Source of the DNA: Reyranella soli | GTDB lineage: Bacteria; Pseudomonadota; Alphaproteobacteria; Reyranellales; Reyranellaceae | Direction of reading: 5' to 3' | Assembly (NCBI RefSeq): GCF_007992495.1 | Contig: NZ_BKAJ01000030.1 | Coordinates: 124,001 to 188,000 of the forward strand | DNA: 64,000 nt | Shown here: positions 24,334-32,255 of the stretch, piece after piece | How the letters are laid out: every line of letters begins with the position of its first letter | Numbering within the stretch: the first letter of the stretch is position 1 | Position numbers and translations under genes: made by a program | Notes under the pieces: generated by a model | Seen by the model: only the letters and a program-made list of their open reading frames with translations | The model's database searches: none | Told to the model about the DNA's origin: nothing

Positions 24334-24488
24334 TCCTCCTCCCCCGTCAAACGGGGGAGGCCGGGAGGGGGAAGGCCACGCAGGGAATTGGCGAAAATTG
24401 AAGATCTGATCTGAAACGAGAGAGGGCCGGACTGGGGCTCTCCCCCTCCGGCCCTTCGGGCCACCTCCCCCGTCAGACGGTGGAGGTG
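24334..24488. repeat. Mosaic palindromic repeat (CTCCCCCGT family), copy 1
   Basis: The element starts with hairpin CCTCCCCCGTCAAACGGGGGAGG, continues with GGAGGGGGAAGGCC, a short palindrome around AGATCTGATCT, then CTCTCCCCCTCCGGCCC, and ends with hairpin CACCTCCCCCGTCAGACGG. The same order of blocks occurs at 60727-60862. It separates the binding-protein gene from the permease genes of the dpp operon, so it may set the ratio of their expression. Confidence 0.8.
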
Positions 24489-24512
24489 ATCTCGTCGGTT
24501 GCTTACCGTTCC

Positions 24513-26126
24513 CTACTTCACGTTGACGAAGCGCAGCGGGAAGGAGTTGTCGGCCGGCTGCACCAGGTCGATGTTCTTGCGCGACGCCCACACCAGCGCC
24601 TGCTGGTGCAGCGGGATGTAGGCGAAGTCGTCGACATAGAGCTTGGTGGCCTTGGCGATCTCGTCATCGCGCTTGGCCTTGTCGGTCTCCTGCTCCATGG
24701 CGTCGGCCAGCTTGTCGAGCTCAGGGTTCGAGTAGCCGCCGGCGTTGAACTGGCCCTTCTTGGTCGTCTTGTTCGGCGTCTGGATCAGCGCCTCGAAGAC
24801 GTTGTGCACGTCGTAGGTCTGGGCCGGCGACCAGCCGAGCATGTAGAAGCTCGTCTCACCCGGCGACAGGTCGTTCTTGCGCAGGATCTTGGCGAAGTAG
24901 AGGTTGCGGGTCTGCGCCTTGAGATTCACCTTCACGCCGATCTTGGCGAGCATCGCCACGACGGCCTGGCAGATCTTCTCGTCGTTGACGTAGCGGTCGT
25001 TCGGGCAGTCCATGCCGACCTCGAAGCCGTTGGGATAGCCGGCGTCGGCCAGCATCTTTTTGGCCTCGTCCGGCTTCAGCAGGGCCGGCCGCTTGTCGAG
25101 ATCCTTCATGTAGCCGTTGATGCCCGGCGCCACCATCAGGTTGGTCGGGTAGGACTGGCCGCGCATCACGGTGCGCTTGATCGCCTCGACGTCGATCGAG
25201 CGGTGGATGGCCTCGCGGACCTTCTTGTCCTTGAAGGGGTTCTTGCCCTTGACGTTGGACTCGAGCAGCTCGGGCCGCTCCTGGTCCATGCCGAGATAGA
25301 CGACGCGGGTCTCGGGGCCTTCCATGACCTTGATGCTGGCGTCCTTCTTCAGCGACTCGGTGTCGGCCGGCGGTACCTCGTAGGTCATGTCGATGTCGCC
25401 TGCCTTCAGCGCGGCGATGCGGGTCGCGGGGTTGGCGACCGGCGTGAAGATCACCTCGGTGAGGTTATGCTCGGGCTTGTCCCACCAGTTGGGATTGTTC
25501 ACCAGCACCGTGCGCTCGCCGGCCTTGCGCTCCTTCAGCATGAAGGGGCCGGTGCCCATGGCGTTGCGGGTGGCGAAGTTCTCCTCGTTCTTGGTCATGT
25601 CCGCCGAGTTCACGGCGTTGTTCTTCTCGGCCCACGCCTTGGACATGATCGTGATCGCCGCCCATTTGTCGGCCAGCAGCGGGTCGGGATACTTGGTGGT
25701 GACGACGACGCGCATGTCGCCGTCCTTCTTGATCTCCTTCACCGACACGAAGTTGCTCTGCAGGTTCGAGCCCGGGCCATTGGCGCGGTTCAGCGAGAAC
25801 ACCACGTCGTCGGCGGTGAGCGGCGATCCGTCATGGAACTTCACGTTCGGACGGATGTCGAAGAACCAGGTCGTCGGATCGGTCTGCCCCCACTTGGTGG
25901 CCAGCGCCGGCTCGAGCTTGAGGTTCTTGTCGCGCCGGATCAGCGGATCGTAGATGTTCTGAGTGAAGGTCAGGAGGAAGGTCTCCTGACGGGCGTACGG
26001 GTCCATCGAGCTGACGTCGCCCGAATTGGACCACTTGAAGGTCTTGGCCTCGGCCATCGACGCCATGCCGAAACCGGCGCAGGCGACCGCCGCCAGCGCA
26101 ACAGACTGCCGCAAACTGAAAATCAT
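24513..26126 (-). CDS. Peptide-type ABC substrate-binding protein (SBP_bac_5 family)
   Basis: A 537-aa periplasmic receptor. The signal peptide (MIFSLRQSVALAAVACAGFGMASMAEA) is cut near residue 27. The mature part begins KTFKWSNSGDVSSMDPYARQETF and carries the SBP_bac_5 pattern WFFDIRPNVKFHDGSPLTADDVVFSLNR, then VREAIHRSIDVEAIKRTVMRGQ. The length is normal for DppA-type receptors. First gene of the operon A-B-C-D-F ending at 20140. The ligand (dipeptide, opine, other) is unknown. An aminotransferase is divergently encoded upstream, which may hint at an amine or amino acid substrate. Confidence 0.93.
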   Translation of the reverse strand: MIFSLRQSVALAAVACAGFGMASMAEAKTFKWSNSGDVSSMDPYARQETFLLTFTQNIYDPLIRRDKNLKLEPALATKWGQTDPTTWFFDIRPNVKFHDGSPLTADDVVFSLNRANGPGSNLQSNFVSVKEIKKDGDMRVVVTTKYPDPLLADKWAAITIMSKAWAEKNNAVNSADMTKNEENFATRNAMGTGPFMLKERKAGERTVLVNNPNWWDKPEHNLTEVIFTPVANPATRIAALKAGDIDMTYEVPPADTESLKKDASIKVMEGPETRVVYLGMDQERPELLESNVKGKNPFKDKKVREAIHRSIDVEAIKRTVMRGQSYPTNLMVAPGINGYMKDLDKRPALLKPDEAKKMLADAGYPNGFEVGMDCPNDRYVNDEKICQAVVAMLAKIGVKVNLKAQTRNLYFAKILRKNDLSPGETSFYMLGWSPAQTYDVHNVFEALIQTPNKTTKKGQFNAGGYSNPELDKLADAMEQETDKAKRDDEIAKATKLYVDDFAYIPLHQQALVWASRKNIDLVQPADNSFPLRFVNVK

Positions 26127-26190
26127 CGTGTTACCCCTTTGTGGCGCCCCACCTATGTTGCGCCGACGGTCTCCCCGACCCCTAGTGTGT

Positions 26191-26206
26191 TATGCGCTAA
26201 CGCATA
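26191..26206. promoter_or_regulatory. Inverted repeat in the divergent dpp/aminotransferase promoter region
   Basis: TATGCG-ctaa-CGCATA is a perfect 6-bp dyad in the 211-bp gap between the dpp binding-protein gene (start 26126) and the class III aminotransferase (start 26338). It is 65 bases from the former. A possible promoter for the aminotransferase is TTGCCC, 16 bases, TACATA (around 26246-26273). No regulator gene is adjacent. Confidence 0.4.
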
Positions 26207-26337
26207 CCTCCTTTACGTTGCACGGACAGTGTGATGGCGTCAATTGCCCAAATTTTTTGCATGGGTACATACGTTGGACATCCCCAGGCTGGGGCCGGTA
26301 TCGTCACGGTCCGGTTATTTTTTCTCAGGGTGCGACC

Positions 26338-27747
26338 ATGAATGACGTTCCACGCAGCTTTCGCGGCAATTCCAACGCGGCGCGGGATATTGCGCACCAC
26401 CTGCACCCCTACACCAACTTCAAGAAGCACGAGGAAACCGGCCCGCTGACCATCGTGCGCGGCCGAGGCATCTACGTCACCGACGACGACGGCAAGGAAT
26501 ACATCGAGGGCATGGCCGGCCTGTGGTCGGCTGCGCTGGGCTTCAGCAACGAGCGCCTGGCCACGGTGGCCTACGAGCAGATGAAGCAGCTGCCGTTCTA
26601 CCACGCCTTCAACCAGCGCTCCCACGAGCCCGCCATCAACCTCGCCGAGAAGCTGAAGCAGATGGCGCCGGTCGAGATGTCGAAGGTGTTCTTCGCCAAC
26701 TCGGGCTCCGAGGCCAACGACACCGTCGTCAAGATGGTGTGGTACATGAACAATGCGCTCGATAGGCCAAAGAAGAAGAAGATCGTGTCGCGCCTCAAGG
26801 GCTACCACGGCATCACCGTTGCGTCGGGCAGCCTGACCGGCCTGCCGCACAATCATCGCTCCTTCGATCTGCCGATCCAGGGCGTCGTGCACACGCTGAC
26901 GCCGCACTACTACCGCGGCGCCAAGGACGGCGAGACCGAGGACCAGTTCACGACGCGCTGCGCCGAGGAACTCGAGCAGCTCATCATCAAGGAAGGCGGC
27001 GCCGACGAGGTCGCAGCCATGATCTGCGAGCCGGTGATGGGCGCCGGCGGCGTCATCGTGCCGCCCAAGGGCTACTACGAGAAGATCCAGGCGGTGTGCC
27101 GCAAGTACGACATGCTGTTCGTCGCCGACGAGGTGATCTGCGGCTTCGGCCGCACCGGCAACGTCTGGGGCAGCCAGACCATGAACATCAAGCCGGACAT
27201 CCTGACCTGCGCCAAGGCGCTGTCGGCCTCGTTCCTGCCGATCTCGGCGGTGATGGTGAACGAGAAGGTCTACCAGGCCCTGATGAGCGAGAGCGCCAAG
27301 ATCGGCACCTGGGGCCACGGCTTCACCTACTCGGGCCATCCGGTGGCGGCCGCCGTCGCGCTCGAGGCACAAAAGATCTACGACGAGATCGACCTGTTCG
27401 GCCATGCCAAGCGCATGTCGCCGGTCTTCACCAAGCACATCCAGTCGTTTGCCGACCATCCGCTGGTCGGCGAGGCGATGAGCGTCGGCATGATGGGCGC
27501 GCTCGAGATCGTCGCCGACAAGAAGACCAAGACGCCGTTCGACCTGGTCGCGGTCGGCGCGGGCAACCGCGTCTACAACCACGCCGTGGCGCGCGGCCTC
27601 TTCATCCGCAACATGGGCGACCGCGTCGCGATCTGCCCGCCGCTGGTCATCAACGAGGCCGAGCTCGCCGACCTGTTCGGTCGCCTGCGCCAATCCTTCG
27701 ACGCGACCCTCGCCGACCTCAAGTCGGAAGGCCTCTTCAAGGGCTGA
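26338..27747 (+). CDS. Class III (omega-type) PLP-dependent aminotransferase
   Basis: A 469-aa cytosolic enzyme that moves an amino group, usually from a terminal amine or beta/omega-amino acid, to pyruvate or another 2-oxo acid. PLP site: K293 in TCAKALSASFLP, D264 in LFVADEVICGFGRTG, the GSEAND motif at 123-128, and GYHGIT at 155-160. It resembles putrescine-pyruvate and omega-amino acid-pyruvate aminotransferases. ATG at 26338 gives a normal N-terminus; the frame upstream is noncoding. Divergent from the dpp operon, with which it may share regulation. Confidence 0.92.
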   Translation: MNDVPRSFRGNSNAARDIAHHLHPYTNFKKHEETGPLTIVRGRGIYVTDDDGKEYIEGMAGLWSAALGFSNERLATVAYEQMKQLPFYHAFNQRSHEPAINLAEKLKQMAPVEMSKVFFANSGSEANDTVVKMVWYMNNALDRPKKKKIVSRLKGYHGITVASGSLTGLPHNHRSFDLPIQGVVHTLTPHYYRGAKDGETEDQFTTRCAEELEQLIIKEGGADEVAAMICEPVMGAGGVIVPPKGYYEKIQAVCRKYDMLFVADEVICGFGRTGNVWGSQTMNIKPDILTCAKALSASFLPISAVMVNEKVYQALMSESAKIGTWGHGFTYSGHPVAAAVALEAQKIYDEIDLFGHAKRMSPVFTKHIQSFADHPLVGEAMSVGMMGALEIVADKKTKTPFDLVAVGAGNRVYNHAVARGLFIRNMGDRVAICPPLVINEAELADLFGRLRQSFDATLADLKSEGLFKG

Positions 27748-27754
27748 CGTGAGC

Positions 27755-27898
27755 GGGGCGGCACGGCCGCCCCGGCTCCCTCTTCTTCAGCGCCGCGCTC
27801 ATCGCGGCGCTGTTCATTTGAAGGCGGGCGGAGGCGCACCGAACAAGGGGATGCGGTCAGCGCACCCCCGCCCTACCCGGCGGCGTGCGGCGCCGGGT
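27755..27898. terminator. Three hairpins between convergent genes
   Basis: GGGGCGGC-acg-GCCGCCCC (27755-27773) follows the aminotransferase stop by 7 bases. AGCGCCGCG-ctcat-CGCGGCGCT (27789-27811) is followed by GTTCATTT and is the best terminator for the plus strand. ACCCGGCG ... CGCCGGGT (27875-27898) lies just beyond the cytochrome c stop on the minus strand and precedes TTT on the plus strand. Confidence 0.7.
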
Positions 27899-27906
27899 TT
27901 CTCGTC

Positions 27907-28272
27907 TCACTTGCCCGACTGCTGGCGCAGGTAGGCGATGATGTCGGCGCGGTCCTGCGGCAGGGCCACACGGAAGTTCATGCGCTGGCCGGGGATCAGG
28001 CTCTGCGGATTGGTGAGCCAGGCGTCGAGCGTCTTCTCCTCACACACCACGGTCGAGCTCTTGACCGCGCTCGAGTAGTTGAAGTTCGGCGCCGAGCCCG
28101 CCTTGCGGCCGTAGACGCCGCGATGCGCCGGGCCGACGCGGTTGGCGTCGAGCGAGTGGCAGCCGCCGCAGCGCGATTCGTAGAGCTCCTGGCCGTGTGC
28201 CGCGTCGGCCGCGGCGGCATCCGCCGCCGCGGCCAGCGCGAGCATCGCCAGTGGCAACACCGGCAGACGCAC
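27907..28272 (-). CDS. Periplasmic class I cytochrome c
   Basis: A 121-aa protein with an Ala-rich signal peptide (cut near residue 25), the heme motif CGGCH (C35, C38, H39) and a probable axial methionine in IPGQRMNFRV near residue 95. The block VGPAHRGVYGRKAGSAPNFNYSSAVK is typical of small soluble mitochondrial-type cytochromes c2/c550. It starts with GTG directly after the stop of the ferritin-like gene (GCGTAGGGTG), so the two are cotranscribed. Role: electron carrier; partner unknown. Confidence 0.92.
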   Translation of the reverse strand: MRLPVLPLAMLALAAAADAAAADAAHGQELYESRCGGCHSLDANRVGPAHRGVYGRKAGSAPNFNYSSAVKSSTVVCEEKTLDAWLTNPQSLIPGQRMNFRVALPQDRADIIAYLRQQSGK

Positions 28273-28273
28273 C

Positions 28274-28861
28274 CTACGCTCCGAAGCTCAGCGCCTTGGC
28301 GGGCAGCGGGTCCTTCAGCGCCTGCGTCAGCACCGTCCAGTGCATGGCCTCGTCGGCGGCGAGCCGTGCCGAGACCTGCGCCAGGTTGCGATCGCCGAAC
28401 GACGGGATGACGCCGATATAGGCGTTGGCCGCGCCCTTCTCGAGACGCTGCGCCAGGCGCAGCACGTCGGTCTGGGTCTTGAGCGCCGACGCATTCAAAG
28501 CCTGCGCCACCTCGGCGTCGCTCTTGGCTGCTACGGGCGTGCCGCCGAGCTTGCGGATAGTGGCGATCAGGGCGTCGCGATGCTCCTTGTGATGCGTCTG
28601 GAACAGCACGGCCACTTCCAGCACCGGCTTCTGCAGCAGGCCGCTCTGGGCGCCGAGCTGGTAGGCGCTGATCGCCTCGTTCTCCAGCGCCAGCGCGGTG
28701 TTGAGGATGCCGACGTCGTTGGCCGCGGCGCCACCGTTGGCCGACTGGGCCACGGCCTTCCGCTCGCAGCCGGCCAGCAGCGCCACCGCCGAGGCCGAGA
28801 GGACGGTGATGCCGGACCCGCGAAGCAATCCGCGGCGGCGAAGATCGATCATCTGAGTCAC
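28274..28861 (-). CDS. Exported ferritin-like (four-helix) protein
   Basis: A 195-aa protein. The N-terminus LRRRGLLRGSGITVLSASAVALLAGC has a twin-arginine-like stretch and a lipobox LAGC. The rest is a four-helix bundle with carboxylate/histidine motifs of di-iron proteins: NTALALENEAISAYQLG, LFQTHHKEHRDAL, LEKGAANAYIG and LAADEAMHWTVL. AAGGAGA lies 6 bases before a GTG at 28861 (VTQMIDL); ATG at 28852 is the alternative. It could store or oxidise iron at the membrane. It is coupled to the cytochrome c gene and divergent from hemA. Confidence 0.82.
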   Translation of the reverse strand: MTQMIDLRRRGLLRGSGITVLSASAVALLAGCERKAVAQSANGGAAANDVGILNTALALENEAISAYQLGAQSGLLQKPVLEVAVLFQTHHKEHRDALIATIRKLGGTPVAAKSDAEVAQALNASALKTQTDVLRLAQRLEKGAANAYIGVIPSFGDRNLAQVSARLAADEAMHWTVLTQALKDPLPAKALSFGA

Positions 28862-28985
28862 GCTAGGTCTCCTTGGGTTGAGCGAAGGAGCGGTCCGCTC
28901 CGTTCGTGCGTGACCTACGCGCCGCACCGCGCTGACGGATCGATCACCGTCCGTCACGGCTCGGTGAGACAATCGCGAGCGCCAG

Positions 28986-29002
28986 TTGCGAGCCATTCTC
29001 AA
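28986..29002. promoter_or_regulatory. Possible Irr/Fur-type iron box upstream of hemA
   Basis: TTGCGAGCCATTCTCAA is a 17-base imperfect dyad between the divergent ferritin-like gene and hemA. It agrees with the alphaproteobacterial Irr/Fur type pattern TTnnGAnnnnTTCnnAA and shares 12 of 17 positions with the perfect palindrome at 37528-37544. It lies 98 bases before the hemA start. Confidence 0.45.
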
Positions 29003-29100
29003 GTCGGGTCACGCGTTCGTGTCGGCGGCCGCGACCAAAATGCGTCTGCTGCAACCGGGCCAAGGCGATTAAGATCGGCGGCGGGAGAGAATGACGGGCA

Positions 29101-30321
29101 ATGGACTACGAAGCTTTTTTCGCCAGCCATCTGCGGCGCCTGCACGACGAAGGACGCTATCGCGTCTTCGCCGAGCTGGAGCGCGTCGCCGGCGCCTTCC
29201 CGCGCGCCCGCTTCCACCAAGATGGCACGGTGCGCGACGTCACCGTCTGGTGCTCCAACGACTATCTCGCCATGGGCCAGCATCCCGTGGTGATCGAGGC
29301 CATGCAGGCGGCGATCGGCGCCCAGGGCTCGGGCGCCGGCGGCACGCGCAACATCTCCGGCACCAATACCCTGCATGTGGCGCTGGAGCGCGAGCTCGCC
29401 AAGCTGCACGACAAAGACGCGGCGCTGGTCTTCACCTCGGGCTACGTCGCCAACGAGACGACGCTGCAGACGCTCGGCGCCATGCTGCCCGGCTGCGAGC
29501 TCTATTCCGACGCTTTCAATCATGCCTCGATGATCGCGGGCATCCGCCATTCGGGCGCGGTGCGCAAGATCTTCCGCCACAACGACCTCGCCCATCTCGA
29601 GGAGCTCTTGAAGGTCGCCGATCCAGCGACACCCAAGATCGTGGCCTTCGAATCGGTCTACTCGATGGATGGCGACATCTCGCCGATCGAAGAGATCTGC
29701 GACCTCGCCCATCGCTACGGCGCCCTCGCCTATCTCGACGAGGTCCATGCCGTCGGCATGTACGGCGCCCGCGGCGCTGGCGTGGCCGAGCGCGACGGCG
29801 CGCTCGGCAAGGTCGACATCGTGCAGGGCACGCTCGCCAAGGCGTTCGGCGTGGTCGGCGGCTACATCGCCTCGACGGCAGCCACCGTCGACTTCGTGCG
29901 CTCCTGCGGCTCGGGCTTCATCTTCTCGACCTCGATGCCGCCCGCGATCGCCGGCGCGGCGCTGGCCAGCATCCGCCACGTCACCGCCCATCCCGAGCTC
30001 CGGGTGCGCCACCAGGAGCGCGCGGCGACGCTGAAGCGGAAGCTAGCCGCCGCCGGCCTGCCGATCATGCCGTCGGTGACGCACATCGTGCCAGTGTTCG
30101 TAGGCGACGCCGCGCTCGCCAAGCAGGCGACCGACCTCCTGATGGAGCGGCATTCGATCTACGTGCAGCCCATCAACTACCCGACCGTGCCGCGCGGCAC
30201 CGAGCGCCTGCGTCTTACGCCGACGCCGCTGCACAGCGACGACCACATGGAGCGGCTGGTCGAGGCATTGCAGGATATCTGGCAGACCTTGGGCTTGAGC
30301 CTGCGCGCTGCTGCGGAATAA
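29101..30321 (+). CDS. hemA: 5-aminolevulinate synthase
   Basis: A 406-aa PLP enzyme that condenses succinyl-CoA and glycine to 5-aminolevulinate, the first step of tetrapyrrole synthesis in alphaproteobacteria. Recognised from MDYEAFFASHLRRLHDEGRYRVFAELERV, WCSNDYLAMGQHP, GAGGTRNISGTN, FESVYSMDGDI, LDEVHAVGMYG and the PLP lysine K247 in GTLAKAFGVVGGYIA. The C-terminal QPINYPTVPRGTERLRLTPTP is also typical. GGGAGAGAATGACGGGCA lies before the start; an out-of-frame ATG at 29091 is ignored. Single-gene transcript. Confidence 0.97.
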   Translation: MDYEAFFASHLRRLHDEGRYRVFAELERVAGAFPRARFHQDGTVRDVTVWCSNDYLAMGQHPVVIEAMQAAIGAQGSGAGGTRNISGTNTLHVALERELAKLHDKDAALVFTSGYVANETTLQTLGAMLPGCELYSDAFNHASMIAGIRHSGAVRKIFRHNDLAHLEELLKVADPATPKIVAFESVYSMDGDISPIEEICDLAHRYGALAYLDEVHAVGMYGARGAGVAERDGALGKVDIVQGTLAKAFGVVGGYIASTAATVDFVRSCGSGFIFSTSMPPAIAGAALASIRHVTAHPELRVRHQERAATLKRKLAAAGLPIMPSVTHIVPVFVGDAALAKQATDLLMERHSIYVQPINYPTVPRGTERLRLTPTPLHSDDHMERLVEALQDIWQTLGLSLRAAAE

Positions 30322-30365
30322 CTCTTGCCGGACAGCGAGCCTGGAAGCCCGCGGTCCAATAAGCC

Positions 30366-31565
30366 CTACTCCACCGTGCGCATCGACCAGATGCGTGAGA
30401 ACACCAGCACCGCGCCGATCAGCACCGTCATGGCGATCGCGGGCAGCACCATGGCGAGCTTCAGCCCCAGCACCGCAGCCAGCGAGCCCGCGATGAAGGC
30501 GCCGATCGGACCGCCACCGCCCAGGCCGAGCTGAAACAGCGCCATCACCCGTGCGCGATGCGTGGGCGGCGCCACGATCTGCAGAATGGTGCGGCCCTGG
30601 GTCAGCGTGATGCCGGCGCCCAGGCCCCAGATGAAGCAAAGCGCGTTGAAGGCGAGGAACGGCGGCTGCAACGCCATCAGGCCCAGGATCACCGCACCTA
30701 CCGACACCGCACTCACCACCAGGCGGCCGCGCAGCGACAGCCGGCGGGCCAGGCCCGCAAAGGCGAAGGCGGCGACGATGGTACCGGCCCAGAAGGCCAG
30801 GTTGATGTAGGCGATCTCGGCCGCGCCGCCGTGATAGACGTCGCGCACGACGATCGGCAGCACGGCCATGAACGGGCCGACATAGAACACGCCAACGCCG
30901 AAATTGAGCAGCAGGACGGGCCACATCTGCTCCGAGCGAGCCGCCTCGGCAATGCCATCGCCGATGCTGCGCCAAAAACTTGGATGCACGACCGGCGGAT
31001 GCGGCGACGGCTTGGGCAGGCGCCACACGGCGATCGCGCCGGCCGCCACGAGCGCGGACTGCGCGATCAGCAGCGGCACGGCGCCGATGCGGTCGGCCTC
31101 CGAGGCCGCGGCGATACCTAAAAGCTGGCCGATGAACTGCAGCGCCGTTGCCAGCGCCACGGCGCGTGGCAGGTTGGGACCCGCCACCATCGGCAGAAGC
31201 GCATCGCGGGTCGGCACCGCGAAGGCGCCGATCGAACCCGCCGCCAGGCCATAGGCAATAAGCAGCGGGTAGCTCAGCCCGCCCATCGACAGCACGCCGA
31301 TCAGCACCAACGGCGGCACGGCATAGAGCAGGTGGTAGCGTAGCAGCAGGCGGCGTGCATCGCCGCGGTCGGCGACCAAGCCACCGAGCGGCAGGAACAG
31401 GATGCTGGGCGCCATCAGCGCCACCTGGGCGATGCCGACGGCGAAGGCATCCATGTGCAGCACGATCGCCGCCAGCCAGGCGAACAGCACCTGCTGGATG
31501 CCGAGCGGCACGAACCAGCTGCCCAATCCTGTCAAATATATGGCGAAGGGGGAAAAGCGCGGCAC
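30366..31565 (-). CDS. Major facilitator superfamily transporter
   Basis: A 399-aa inner-membrane protein with about 11-12 hydrophobic helices. The loop between helices 2 and 3 has GGLVADRGDARRLLLRYH, the MFS signature position, and PTHRARVMALFQLGLGGGGPIGAFIAG corresponds to the second-half counterpart. It resembles the EntS/MFS_3 group of drug or siderophore exporters. The substrate cannot be given. Convergent with hemA; the short gap (30322-30365) holds a fragment resembling the 73-bp repeat family (GCCTGGAAGCCCGCGGTCC). Confidence 0.88.
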   Translation of the reverse strand: MPRFSPFAIYLTGLGSWFVPLGIQQVLFAWLAAIVLHMDAFAVGIAQVALMAPSILFLPLGGLVADRGDARRLLLRYHLLYAVPPLVLIGVLSMGGLSYPLLIAYGLAAGSIGAFAVPTRDALLPMVAGPNLPRAVALATALQFIGQLLGIAAASEADRIGAVPLLIAQSALVAAGAIAVWRLPKPSPHPPVVHPSFWRSIGDGIAEAARSEQMWPVLLLNFGVGVFYVGPFMAVLPIVVRDVYHGGAAEIAYINLAFWAGTIVAAFAFAGLARRLSLRGRLVVSAVSVGAVILGLMALQPPFLAFNALCFIWGLGAGITLTQGRTILQIVAPPTHRARVMALFQLGLGGGGPIGAFIAGSLAAVLGLKLAMVLPAIAMTVLIGAVLVFSRIWSMRTVE

Positions 31566-31699
31566 GGGTTGTAACTTGCCTCAGTCGTTTTTCAACTATA
31601 TCTTGCAGGACGTTAGTGCCGCTTGCTCATCCAATAGTCAAAGAGCACAGGCCGCAGCCTCCGACCCCTCGGAAGCGCGGCGGTGACGGAGCGGGAGAG

Positions 31700-32089
31700 A
31701 TGTCGACATTCAACCGCACCACACTGGTGAAGGTTTTGGAGATCCTCGACAGCAGCAACGCCGGGGAGGCGCTGGCTGCGGCCAAGCTTGCCTCTACCAT
31801 GCTGCGCGAGGCGGGTCTCACCTGGGATGACGTCCTGGCGCCCGAAATCCACGGCCGCGCTGCCCAGGCGCCGGCAACGCGCGCGATCGGCGCCGGCCCG
31901 TTCGGCTATCGCCGCGACCGCGAGCTGTCGCCGCACGAGCAGTTCTTCATGGTGCTGCTGAGCCCGCGCACGCCGATCGAGATCAAGCGCAAGCTCCGCA
32001 CCTGGGAAGCCCGCGTGCTCGACGGCGAGATCACGCCGCAGGAGACCCAGGACCTGCGCTTCATGTACCAGAGCTTCGTCGTCGGCTGA
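31700..32089 (+). CDS. Small cytosolic protein, DUF2786-like N-terminus
   Basis: A 129-aa protein. The first 45 residues (TTLVKVLEILDSSNAGEALAAAKLASTMLREAGLTWDDVL) form two helices resembling the N-terminal part of DUF2786 proteins. The C-terminal half (LSPHEQFFMVLLSPRTPIEIKRKLRTWEARVLDGEITPQETQDLRFMY) is helical and charged. Function unknown. GAGCGGGAGAG directly precedes the ATG at 31700; the frame further upstream lies in the divergent MFS gene and is not coding. Confidence 0.75.
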   Translation: MSTFNRTTLVKVLEILDSSNAGEALAAAKLASTMLREAGLTWDDVLAPEIHGRAAQAPATRAIGAGPFGYRRDRELSPHEQFFMVLLSPRTPIEIKRKLRTWEARVLDGEITPQETQDLRFMYQSFVVG

Positions 32090-32090
32090 T

Positions 32091-32255
32091 TCAGCGGCGA
32101 ACGACGCAAGCGGCCATCACGACGAGCGGGATCGCAAGCGCGGCCCACGACAGGCCCCACCACACGCCGCCCTCACCCAGCAACGCCGACACCAGGCCGA
32201 CCACCGTCAGCACGGCCATCAGCAACGGCCAGCGCCAGATCACGCTAGGCCTCAT
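32091..32255 (-). CDS. 54-aa membrane protein at the end of the siderophore operon
   Basis: A short protein with two hydrophobic helices (WPLLMAVLTVVGLVSALLGE and WWGLSWAALAIPLVVMAACVV). Its ATG lies inside the last codons of the PepSY gene (ATGAGGCCTAG), so the two are translationally coupled. Similar small two-helix proteins often follow PepSY-type membrane proteins in TonB-receptor operons. It is probably an accessory subunit; no function is proven. Confidence 0.7.
   Translation of the reverse strand: MRPSVIWRWPLLMAVLTVVGLVSALLGEGGVWWGLSWAALAIPLVVMAACVVRR

Noticed and set aside
24480..27693. Long antisense frames over the dpp receptor (584 codons, plus) and the aminotransferase (498 codons, minus)
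   Set aside because: Both are mirror frames of strongly supported genes, with repeated Leu/Val/Gly/Asp patterns typical of antisense translation of GC-rich codons.
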